Position numbers and translations under genes: made by a program. Source: Eubacterium sp. (GTDB taxonomy: Bacteria > Bacillota > Clostridia > Lachnospirales > Lachnospiraceae). From it: a stretch of DNA of 5,836 nucleotides. Below, piece after piece: positions 1-5,836 of the stretch. Each line of letters opens with the position of its first letter. Position 1 is the first letter of the stretch. The notes under the pieces were generated by a model. That model was not told where the DNA came from. It saw only the letters and a program-made list of their open reading frames with translations, and ran no database searches. Location of the stretch: positions 1 through 5,836 of the forward strand of contig JAILSA010000266.1 of assembly GCA_024697885.1 (NCBI GenBank), written 5' to 3'.

Positions 1-1074
1 TGCTTCTCTCATTTTTTCTAACTTATCCTCTGTCATGGAAACTCCATCAATTCTAAAGGACAAGTGCAACCAGGTTGCATATTCTTTTTTCTCTGCATAA
101 ACCCTTCCCGTCAGGATCTGGTCTGTGATTTCTAACATGGCACTCTGAAGCATTTTGGACAGGAGCAAGGAAATCCTGCCCCGGTCTCCCAAAAGAACCT
201 CTGGCACAGTGTCATCCAGAAGAATTTCTGCGTGGGCACCGGTCTTTCTCTCTATATCCTCAATGTCCTCGCGAATATCTCTTACCACGTCCTGGATGGC
301 ATATATTTCTTCGTTGAGTTTATTGTTGCCCATAGAGGCATTGATATACTCCTCTGCCCCCTGGATTTCCGCAATCTGGTCCTTAAACTCAATGCTCATT
401 TTCTGGCGAAATTCAGCGGACCCCGGTTCACCCGCATCCTCTAAATCCTGAACTGCCTTTCGCCAGTTAATAATATTAAATTTCATTTTTTCCATCTTTT
501 GGATGGCATAGTTGGTCTGGAGTCTGCTTTTCTCCTCGGCCTCCTTACTCTTATGAAGGCTCTCAAAACTCTGATAAGCTACCTGGGACAAAATTGCCGC
601 CAACTCCTCTAGGTGCCTGGCACCCTTTTCCACATATTCCTTGCTTACCAAATAGGTCTTTTGAGCAGCTTCAAGGTATTCCTCTGGATCAATTCCCAAT
701 TCCACAGCCACGGCCTTGACCTTTTCCTCGTCAATCTCCGTAGTTCTGGCCTGACCACCTACAATACAGCCAATCATCTTGTCATTCAGCATAATAGGTG
801 CAGAAAAATCCATCAGGCCTGCGTGGCAGGAATAAACCTGGGCATGGCCTGTGGCCAGGGTGTAGAGGGCGCCTCTTCTGTCACACTCCTCACACCTGTG
901 ATTTCCCAGAGCCGTCTGCCTGGTATATTTCATACAAAAATCTGTAAAACTGCTAACCTCCGTGACGGGGACGCCATTGGCATCTGTAGTCACCGAGGCC
1001 AGACCTGTAAATTTTGAAAAGCTATCTTGGACTCTCTGTAATATGTCCACCTCGATTAGATCTGTCAACTCCAT
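1..1074 (-). CDS. PocR ligand-binding domain protein with degenerate histidine-kinase-like C-terminal region (partial, 3' end outside window)
   Basis: The reading frame is open for 358 codons from the ATG at 1074 to the window edge; the stop lies beyond base 1. The start is preceded by AGGAGGG with a 6-nt all-T spacer. Residues about 8-165 match the PocR sensory domain (Pfam PF10114 type). Visible landmarks are FSKFTGLASV (19-28), a Cys at 47, CEEC (61-64), the block YSCHAGLMDFSAPI (81-94) and GCIVGGQ (102-108). Residues about 145-200 look like a charged signalling helix. Residues about 265-358 follow the fold order of a histidine kinase ATPase domain (VPEVLLGDRGRISLLL, then FRIDGVSMTEDKLEKM), but the N-box and G1 residues are altered and no HisKA histidine is seen between residues 175 and 280. 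There is no signal peptide or membrane segment, so the protein is probably cytoplasmic. PocR domains sense small ligands such as propanediol-type compounds in the founding member; the ligand here is unknown. It lies 36 nt downstream of glgB, probably in the same operon. Confidence 0.85.
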   Translation of the reverse strand, partial: MELTDLIEVDILQRVQDSFSKFTGLASVTTDANGVPVTEVSSFTDFCMKYTRQTALGNHRCEECDRRGALYTLATGHAQVYSCHAGLMDFSAPIMLNDKMIGCIVGGQARTTEIDEEKVKAVAVELGIDPEEYLEAAQKTYLVSKEYVEKGARHLEELAAILSQVAYQSFESLHKSKEAEEKSRLQTNYAIQKMEKMKFNIINWRKAVQDLEDAGEPGSAEFRQKMSIEFKDQIAEIQGAEEYINASMGNNKLNEEIYAIQDVVRDIREDIEDIERKTGAHAEILLDDTVPEVLLGDRGRISLLLSKMLQSAMLEITDQILTGRVYAEKKEYATWLHLSFRIDGVSMTEDKLEKMREA

Positions 1075-1080
1075 AAAAAA

Positions 1081-1087
1081 CCCTCCT
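1081..1087 (-). promoter_or_regulatory. Shine-Dalgarno site of the PocR-domain gene
   Basis: Read on the minus strand the site is AGGAGGG, separated from the ATG at 1074 by six T residues. It fixes the start of the partial PocR gene. Part of it overlaps the 3' arm of a small inverted repeat just upstream. Confidence 0.75.
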
Positions 1088-1102
1088 AGCCTTTTTTCTA
1101 GG
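1085..1102 (-). promoter_or_regulatory. Small hairpin overlapping the PocR gene ribosome binding site
   Basis: On the transcript, CCUAG and CUAGG form a perfect 5-bp stem around an 8-nt A-rich loop. The 3' arm contributes the first AGG of the AGGAGGG ribosome binding site, and six U residues follow four bases after the stem. It could weakly modulate translation, or act as a poor attenuator between glgB and the sensor gene. The stem is too short to call an intrinsic terminator, and it may be chance. Confidence 0.25.
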
Positions 1103-1110
1103 TCACGATT

Positions 1111-3363
1111 TTATTTCTTTCTTTCCCCTTTGGCAGGTGTCTGGCTGCACTGAAAAATCTGCATGGACAGAGGAGCCAATTTGAATTCAATGGAATCCTC
1201 TCTTCCATCCCACTTGACCTGCTTAGAATTTTTTACCCTTGGATTGACTCTTCCACCGCCGCCAAACTCCAGGGAATCACTGTTAAAAATTTCCTTATAT
1301 TTTCCGGCAAATGGCACGCCCAACTTGAAGCGCTCATGATAAACCGGTGTAAAGTTACATACTACCAACAGGGTTTCCTTATCTGTCTTTCTGAGAAATG
1401 CAATAACGCTGTTGTCCGCATCTAAGAGACTTACCCACTCAAATCCCTCTGGTTTTTCATCATCCAAATAAAGGGCTGGGTGAGCCTGATAAAAGGCATT
1501 TAAAAATCCAACATACTGACGCAGCTGCTCATTTCTTGATGGCTCTCCATCAATTGGGGCAAGGAGTTCCCAATCTAACTCTCTCTCCTCGCTCCACTCC
1601 CTCTTCTGGCCAAATTCCTGACCCATGAAGAGAAGCATTTTGCCAGGGTGGGCAGCCATGTAACCGTAGGTCAAACGCAGGCTGGCAAACTTGTCCTCAG
1701 ACAGGCCTGGCATCTTGTTGTAGAGAGAGCCCTTCATGTGAACAACCTCATCATGGCTGAGTACCAACATGTATTTTTCAGAATACTGGTAGAGCATGCT
1801 CATGGTCAAAAGACCGTGGCGGCCCTTTCTAAAGAGTGGATCTGTCTGGATGTACTCCAGATAATCATTCATCCATCCCATATTCCACTTGAGGTCAAAG
1901 CCCAGGCCACCGTCCTCTGTGTCCCCGGTCACCATGGCCCAGGCAGTGGACTCCTCGGCGATGGAAATACTTCCATCTTTTCTCTCGTGAATCTTATCAT
2001 TAATGTGGCGAATGAACTCAATTGCCTCTAGGTTCTCATTGCCCCCGTACATGTTGGCAACCCATTCACCGTCATTTTTGCCATAATCCAAATATAACAT
2101 AGATGCCACTGCATCCATGCGAATTCCGTCTGCGTGGAACTCTTCTAGCCAGTAGAGAGCGTTTGAGGTCAAAAAGTTCACAACCTCCCGGCGTCCATAG
2201 TTGTAAATCAGGGTGCCCCAGTGTGGGTGCTCGCCCTTTCTCTTATCCAAGTGCTCGTAGAGACAGGTGCCGTCAAAGCTGGCCAGACCGTGCTCATCCT
2301 TTGGAAAATGGGCTGGTACCCAGTCCACAATGACACCGATGTCATTTTGATGCATGGTATCCATAAAATACTTAAAGTCGTCCGGTGTTCCAAAACGTGA
2401 GGTAGGGGCAAAATATCCTGTCACCTGGTATCCCCAGGAGGCATCGTATGGGTGCTCCATCACCGGCATAAGCTCAATATGAGTATACCCCAATTCCTTG
2501 ACATATGGAACCAAAAGGTCTGCTAATTCTCTGTAATTGTAGAAGGAATCCTTCATCTCCACGCCCTTTTTCTTTGGCTTGCGGAAGGAGGACAAGTCCA
2601 CCTCGTAAACAATCATTGGACTCTTGTCCGGATTCCATTTTTTTCTGGCCTTGAGCCAGTCGCTATCCTTCCACTGATACTGGTCAATATCCCAGACAAT
2701 GCTGGCTGTGTCCGGTCTCACTTCGCTGTATGTGGCAAAAGGATCCGCCTTCAAAACTCTCTTGCCCATGCTCTGGAGGATAGAGTACTTGTAGAGTGCT
2801 CCCTGCTTCACCCCAGGAATAAAGAGTTCGTAAATTCCCGCTGGCTCTAAGAGATTCATGGCATTGGCGTCTTCCTTCCAGTTGTTGAAGTCTCCCACAA
2901 CACTGACGGATCTGGCATTCGGAGCCCAAACTGCGAAGTAGGTTCCCTCCACCCCATCAATTGTCATAGGGTGAGCGCCCAGCTTCTTGTAAAGGTCATC
3001 GTATTCCCCGCCTGTAAACATTTCCATGTCCATGCCATCAATAATGGAATCCATAGCATAGGGATCTAACCTCTTTACTTCCTTGCCATCTACCTGGCAG
3101 AGAAAATGATAGGCTGGTGGTTTCTTGGCAGTGATAAAGCAGGCAAAATAACCCAACTCGTCCATTTGAGTCATTTCATATGCCTTTCTGACTCCATCTA
3201 CCTTTACCTTAACCTCGCTGGCATCCTTGAAATAGGCTGTGATCAAAAAATGATTCTTGTCAATCTTTCTAGCCCCTAAGACCGTCTTGGGATTAGAACA
3301 TTCCCCGTATTCCAAGGCCTCAATATCAGGCCACTCCATAAAATCCTCTAGCTTTAAAGCCAT
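1111..3363 (-). CDS. glgB: 1,4-alpha-glucan branching enzyme GlgB (GH13)
   Basis: This 750-residue cytoplasmic enzyme cuts alpha-1,4 glucan chains and rejoins them by alpha-1,6 links, forming branches in glycogen. Its length is close to the long GlgB form (E. coli is about 728). Domains in order are an N-terminal beta domain (about 15-105), a CBM48 domain (about 128-225, with FAVWAPNARSVSVVGDFNNW at 143-162), the GH13 barrel (about 250-620) and a C-terminal beta domain (about 640-738). Catalytic residues by motif are the nucleophile D417 in DGIRMDAVASMLYLDY, acid/base E470 in IAEEST, and D538 in LSHDEVVH. The blocks HFPKDEHGL and FDGTCLYEH are also typical. Three usually conserved signature positions differ: D256 and S258 in VYEVDLSSF (family norm YEVHLGSW) and M543 after SHDEVVH (norm Gly). 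The ATG at 3363 follows AGAGGAGG with a 9-nt spacer. It starts 32 nt after the DUF1015 gene; no other glycogen genes are in view. Confidence 0.97.
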   Translation of the reverse strand: MALKLEDFMEWPDIEALEYGECSNPKTVLGARKIDKNHFLITAYFKDASEVKVKVDGVRKAYEMTQMDELGYFACFITAKKPPAYHFLCQVDGKEVKRLDPYAMDSIIDGMDMEMFTGGEYDDLYKKLGAHPMTIDGVEGTYFAVWAPNARSVSVVGDFNNWKEDANAMNLLEPAGIYELFIPGVKQGALYKYSILQSMGKRVLKADPFATYSEVRPDTASIVWDIDQYQWKDSDWLKARKKWNPDKSPMIVYEVDLSSFRKPKKKGVEMKDSFYNYRELADLLVPYVKELGYTHIELMPVMEHPYDASWGYQVTGYFAPTSRFGTPDDFKYFMDTMHQNDIGVIVDWVPAHFPKDEHGLASFDGTCLYEHLDKRKGEHPHWGTLIYNYGRREVVNFLTSNALYWLEEFHADGIRMDAVASMLYLDYGKNDGEWVANMYGGNENLEAIEFIRHINDKIHERKDGSISIAEESTAWAMVTGDTEDGGLGFDLKWNMGWMNDYLEYIQTDPLFRKGRHGLLTMSMLYQYSEKYMLVLSHDEVVHMKGSLYNKMPGLSEDKFASLRLTYGYMAAHPGKMLLFMGQEFGQKREWSEERELDWELLAPIDGEPSRNEQLRQYVGFLNAFYQAHPALYLDDEKPEGFEWVSLLDADNSVIAFLRKTDKETLLVVCNFTPVYHERFKLGVPFAGKYKEIFNSDSLEFGGGGRVNPRVKNSKQVKWDGREDSIEFKLAPLSMQIFQCSQTPAKGERKK

Positions 3364-3372
3364 ACTATATAT

Positions 3373-3380
3373 CCTCCTCT
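3373..3380 (-). promoter_or_regulatory. Shine-Dalgarno site of glgB
   Basis: On the minus strand the site reads AGAGGAGG, nine bases ahead of the ATG at 3363. The same 8-mer with the same 9-nt spacing precedes the DUF1015 gene, which suggests comparably strong initiation for both. Confidence 0.75.
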
Positions 3381-3395
3381 GTTTTTCTTTTCCCT

Positions 3396-4631
3396 TTAAA
3401 TTTCGTGGATAAACAATCCACTTCTAAGTTTTGGTTCAAACCAGGTAGACTTCGGTGGCATCAAAAGGTTCTGGTCTGCCACATCAAAGAGCTCGGTAAT
3501 GGAGGTTGGATACATGGAAAAAGAAACCTTCATCCCTTCTTTTACCCTTTTCTCCAACTCGCCCAGACCGCGAATTCCACCGATGAACTCAATCCTGTCA
3601 TCTGTTCTTGGATCCTTGATTCCCAAAACCGGGTCCAAAAGGTAGTCCTGCAAAACTGCCACATCAAGACTTCCCACTGCATCCTTGCCTGCGTAGAGTT
3701 CTTCCTTGGCAGTCAGCTTGTACCACTGGTCTCCCAGGTACATACCAAAGGAGGCCTTGGCCTCAGGCTTCACTGGCTTTGAACTCTTTTCCAGACTAAA
3801 ATTCTCCTGGATTTTCTCCAAAAATTCTTCCTGTGAGAGTCCATTTAAATCCCTCACACTTCTATTATAATCCATAATCATCAATTGGTCATGTGGAAAT
3901 AACACAGAAAGGAAAAAATTATATTCTTCTCCCCCATTGTGGTTAGGATTTTCCTTTCTTCTCTTGAGTCCCACCTTGACTGCAGAGGCCGCTCTGTGGT
4001 GGCCGTCAGCAATATAAATCTGATTCAGGCCCTCAAAAGCCTGCTGAATTCCGGCAACATCCTGGCCATCCTCAATTTTCCAAACCCTGTGCCCAATGCC
4101 GTCCACTGCCACAAAGTCGTAAATTGGCTGGTTCTTTTTATTTTTTTCTACAATGACATTAATGGCCTCCTGAGACCTGTAGGCCAAAAAGATAGGGCCT
4201 GTCTGGGCGCTGCAGGTGTCCACATGGGTGATTCGGTCGATTTCCTTGTCCTCACGGGTGTTCTCGTGCTTTTTGATCACAGAGTTCACATAGTCGTCCA
4301 CGCTGGCGCAGGCAACCAAACCGGTCTGGGACCTGCCATCCATAGTCAACTCATAAATATAGTAAACCTGGTCCTTGTCTCTCTCATAGACTCCCTCAGC
4401 AATATCTTTTTCCAAAAGCTCCTTGGCCTTGGCATAGACCTCTGGTGCATAGGTGTCCACAGAGTCGTCAAAACTAGTCTCTGCTCGGTCGATTTTCAGG
4501 AAGGAAAGGGGTTCTCTCTGAACCTCCACCTTGGCCTCCTGGCGGTTGTAAACATCGTATGGGAGTGCCGCTACCCGGTCTGCCAAATCTGGTCTTGGGC
4601 GTAGGCACTGGAATGGTTTGATTGTTGCCAT
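3396..4631 (-). CDS. DUF1015 family protein of unknown function
   Basis: This 411-residue protein has the hallmarks of the DUF1015 family (Pfam PF06245). The N-terminus carries IKPFQCLRPRPDLADRVAAL followed by PYDVY (4-28). KKHENT lies at 120-125, followed by a charged DKEIDRITH stretch. IADGHHRAASA lies at 207-217, and the closing block MPPKSTWFEPK then LRSGLFIH spans 391-409. Its length is normal for the family and the gene looks intact. No signal peptide or membrane segment is visible, so it should be cytoplasmic. The biochemical function is not established to my knowledge. Relatives in Clostridia are, as I recall, often found beside serine biosynthesis genes, but none are in view here. 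The DGHHR motif resembles ParB/sulfiredoxin-fold proteins, some of which are free-serine kinases; that link is an inference only. The ATG at 4631 begins one base after the stop of the upstream membrane protein gene, and glgB follows 32 nt downstream. Confidence 0.9.
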   Translation of the reverse strand: MATIKPFQCLRPRPDLADRVAALPYDVYNRQEAKVEVQREPLSFLKIDRAETSFDDSVDTYAPEVYAKAKELLEKDIAEGVYERDKDQVYYIYELTMDGRSQTGLVACASVDDYVNSVIKKHENTREDKEIDRITHVDTCSAQTGPIFLAYRSQEAINVIVEKNKKNQPIYDFVAVDGIGHRVWKIEDGQDVAGIQQAFEGLNQIYIADGHHRAASAVKVGLKRRKENPNHNGGEEYNFFLSVLFPHDQLMIMDYNRSVRDLNGLSQEEFLEKIQENFSLEKSSKPVKPEAKASFGMYLGDQWYKLTAKEELYAGKDAVGSLDVAVLQDYLLDPVLGIKDPRTDDRIEFIGGIRGLGELEKRVKEGMKVSFSMYPTSITELFDVADQNLLMPPKSTWFEPKLRSGLFIHEI

Positions 4632-4632
4632 T

Positions 4633-5154
4633 TTATTCTTCCTCCTCTATCTTTTCATTTTGGGCCAGAGGCTCTCTTGGCTTTTGAGCCGGTGGCAGTT
4701 TTCTCACAAAATCCTTTACCTCATTTACGTAGAGATATGCATCCATGGCTATGGCTGTCAGAGCCAAAACCGTGAATGGAATTCCCACAGCCAGAAGATA
4801 AGTCAGGGCTGAGGTATAAATCAAAAATCCCACAAAAAGGGTGATTATTGTCAAAATTACAAAGAGCACCACAATAAATCTGTGCTTGTAAAAAATCTGG
4901 GTCAAAACATTTTTCTTTTCCCTGGCAAACCTCAAATAGGCATAGAGCAGACATAGGATGCCATAGATTATGGCCCCTGTCACAATCCAGGAAATCAAAC
5001 CCTGCTCGTCAGCACCAATGGTGGCTGTCTCCAGGTCCTCTGTGGACTGGACTGCCATCTTGCTGACCATAAAGGCGATAAAGAGGGTGATCAGGCCAAA
5101 AAGTCCAAATACGCACCCAGATATTTTGCTAAAAATTTTCTTCTTGTCTTCCAT
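4633..5154 (-). CDS. Small four-helix integral membrane protein, function unknown
   Basis: I do not recognise a named family for this 173-residue protein. It begins with a short basic stretch (MEDKKKIFSK) and has four hydrophobic segments at about 11-30, 53-73, 93-112 and 118-142. A short acidic loop (about 37-51) separates the first two, and a basic loop (RFAREKKN at 75-82, KHR at 90-92) separates the second and third. By the positive-inside rule the basic loop and both termini would face the cytoplasm. The tail is proline-rich and charged, ending in four glutamates. There is no cleavable signal or catalytic motif. The ATG at 5154 is preceded by AGGGAGAAG with about 7 nt spacing, and lies 21 nt after nth. 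Its last codons contain the ribosome binding site of the DUF1015 gene, so the two products are probably made in a coupled way. The gene is very likely real, from its position, coding character and ribosome binding site. Confidence 0.8.
   Translation of the reverse strand: MEDKKKIFSKISGCVFGLFGLITLFIAFMVSKMAVQSTEDLETATIGADEQGLISWIVTGAIIYGILCLLYAYLRFAREKKNVLTQIFYKHRFIVVLFVILTIITLFVGFLIYTSALTYLLAVGIPFTVLALTAIAMDAYLYVNEVKDFVRKLPPAQKPREPLAQNEKIEEEE
4641..4648 (-). promoter_or_regulatory. Shine-Dalgarno site of the DUF1015 gene, inside the upstream coding region
   Basis: On the minus strand AGAGGAGG sits nine bases before the ATG at 4631 and is at the same time read as the Ile-Glu-Glu-Glu codons near the end of the membrane protein gene. 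The upstream stop (TAA, 4635-4633) lies between this site and the ATG. This is the usual layout for translational coupling or reinitiation. Confidence 0.75.
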
Positions 5155-5161
5155 TTTTCTT

Positions 5162-5167
5162 CTCCCT
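5162..5167 (-). promoter_or_regulatory. Shine-Dalgarno site of the small membrane protein gene
   Basis: On the minus strand AGGGAG lies seven bases before the ATG at 5154, inside the 21-nt gap after the nth stop codon. It supports this start for the membrane protein. Confidence 0.6.
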
Positions 5168-5175
5168 AGTATTTT

Positions 5176-5808
5176 TTATACCCCTACCTTCTTGCATACC
5201 TCTTTGAGGCAGCAATCCTGGCAATGAGCTTTTCTTGCAGTACAAACTAAACGGCCGTGATCCACCAGGCGGTGGCAAAAGTCGTTGCCCTCCTCCGGAG
5301 GAATGATTTGCCACAGGGCCATTTCCACCTTCTTGGGCTCCTTGATTCCATCCACCAAACCCATGCGGTTGGTCAGGCGAATACAGTGGGTGTCCGTCAC
5401 TATGGCCGGTTTTCCAAACACGTCTCCCATAATGAGATTGCCGCTCTTTCTCCCCACTCCCGGCAGGTCCATGAGGGCATCAAAGTCCTCTGGCACCTGA
5501 CCGTCATAGCGGTCCACCAGAAGACTCATACACTTGTGAATATCTCTCGACTTGCTCCTGCCCAAACCGCAGGGCTTGACAATGGCCTCGATCTCCTCCG
5601 GGCTGGCATCTGCCAGGGCCTTAGGGGAGGGATAGGCGGCAAAAAGGTCCTTTACCACTACATTCACTCTGGCGTCCGTACACTGGGCTGCCAGGCGGAC
5701 ACTGACTAGAAGCTGCCAGGCATTTTCATAATCCAGGGTACATGTGGTCCCTGGATACTCCTGGGCCAAAAGGGCTATAATCTTTTTTGCCCTCTCCTTC
5801 TTGGTCAT
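5176..5808 (-). CDS. nth: Endonuclease III (DNA glycosylase/AP lyase), HhH-GPD family with 4Fe-4S cluster
   Basis: This base-excision repair enzyme removes oxidised pyrimidines from DNA and nicks the resulting abasic site. The product is 210 residues, matching the usual length (E. coli 211). In this numbering the helix-hairpin-helix LPGVGRKSGN is at 115-124 with catalytic Lys121, and the GPD aspartate is Asp139 in VTDTHCIRLTNRMG. The 4Fe-4S ligands are Cys189, Cys196, Cys199 and Cys205, spaced C-X6-C-X2-C-X5-C. The segment AAQCTDARVN (40-49) corresponds to the family AQTTD block. The ATG at 5808 is chosen because AGAGGTGG lies just upstream and the length fits. An in-frame GTG at 5829 would add seven residues but has no clear ribosome binding site in the few bases visible, and an in-frame TGA at 5835-5833 closes the frame. 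It is the first complete gene of the apparent operon. Confidence 0.95.
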   Translation of the reverse strand: MTKKERAKKIIALLAQEYPGTTCTLDYENAWQLLVSVRLAAQCTDARVNVVVKDLFAAYPSPKALADASPEEIEAIVKPCGLGRSKSRDIHKCMSLLVDRYDGQVPEDFDALMDLPGVGRKSGNLIMGDVFGKPAIVTDTHCIRLTNRMGLVDGIKEPKKVEMALWQIIPPEEGNDFCHRLVDHGRLVCTARKAHCQDCCLKEVCKKVGV

Positions 5809-5812
5809 AGAA

Positions 5813-5820
5813 CCACCTCT
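5813..5820 (-). promoter_or_regulatory. Shine-Dalgarno site that decides the nth start
   Basis: On the minus strand AGAGGTGG is followed by TTCT and the ATG at 5808. This good match argues for the ATG over the GTG start 21 bases upstream, for which the site would fall inside the coding region. Confidence 0.65.
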
Positions 5821-5836
5821 TTTCGTCACTCTTCAC

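Noticed and set aside
613..1017. A 134-codon plus-strand open frame
   Set aside because: It is antisense to the PocR domain coding region, whose protein sequence is clearly conserved, and its own product resembles nothing.
1075..1110. Intrinsic terminator after glgB
   Set aside because: The stem is only 5 bp with an A-rich loop, and the T-run does not directly follow it; the T-run also serves as the spacer before the next ATG. Listed only as a low-confidence regulatory hairpin.
1648..2031. A 127-codon plus-strand open frame
   Set aside because: It is antisense to the catalytic part of glgB, with no independent support.
3364..3395. Promoter for glgB in the 32-nt gap (ATATAT element)
   Set aside because: The AT-rich stretch is the spacer between the ribosome binding site and the ATG, too close to the start to be a -10 element, and no -35 element is placed correctly.
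3939..4604. A 221-codon open frame on the plus strand opposite the DUF1015 gene
   Set aside because: It lies wholly antisense to a well-supported conserved gene, has no family motif and no convincing ribosome binding site. It is a by-product of the codon use of the minus-strand gene.
5257..5709. A 150-codon plus-strand open frame
   Set aside because: It is antisense to nth, which carries all expected catalytic and Fe-S residues.
5809..5829. GTG start for nth, giving a 217-residue product
   Set aside because: The ATG at 5808 has AGAGGTGG immediately upstream and gives the usual family length; the extra seven residues include the bases of that ribosome binding site.
5826..5836. End of an upstream gene (Glu-Glu-stop in one minus-strand frame)
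   Set aside because: Only two codons and a TGA are visible and another frame also has a TGA here, so the call cannot be supported, although an upstream operon gene is likely.

Overview
The window looks like a stretch of a Bacillota (Clostridia) chromosome, most plausibly a Lachnospiraceae-type gut anaerobe. The evidence is strong purine-rich ribosome binding sites of the AGGAGG type, moderate GC, a long clostridial-style glycogen branching enzyme, a DUF1015 protein, and a PocR-domain sensor. This placement is an inference from protein style; no rRNA or other marker gene is present.

All five recognisable genes lie on the minus strand and read from the right edge to the left edge. In transcription order they are: nth, endonuclease III (5808-5176); a small four-helix membrane protein of unknown function (5154-4633); a DUF1015 protein (4631-3396); glgB, the 1,4-alpha-glucan branching enzyme (3363-1111); and a PocR-domain signalling protein (1074 to beyond base 1), which is incomplete at its C-terminus. 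Gaps between genes are 21, 1, 32 and 36 nt. No gap holds a convincing terminator or promoter, so the five genes are probably one transcription unit or part of one. The membrane protein and the DUF1015 gene are almost fused: the ribosome binding site of the second lies in the last codons of the first, which suggests translational coupling.

Functionally the group is mixed: DNA base-excision repair, an unknown membrane protein, an unknown soluble protein, glycogen branching, and a ligand sensor. The rest of the glycogen pathway (glgC, glgD, glgA, glgP) is not in the window. The sensor gene is the most interesting item. After its PocR domain it keeps the outline of a histidine kinase core, but the phosphoacceptor histidine and the ATP-site residues appear to be lost. 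I see no mobile element, CRISPR array, tRNA, rRNA or long repeat. Apart from the possible pseudokinase and a divergent GlgB signature, this is an ordinary housekeeping region, and I do not claim a new defence or mobile system here.
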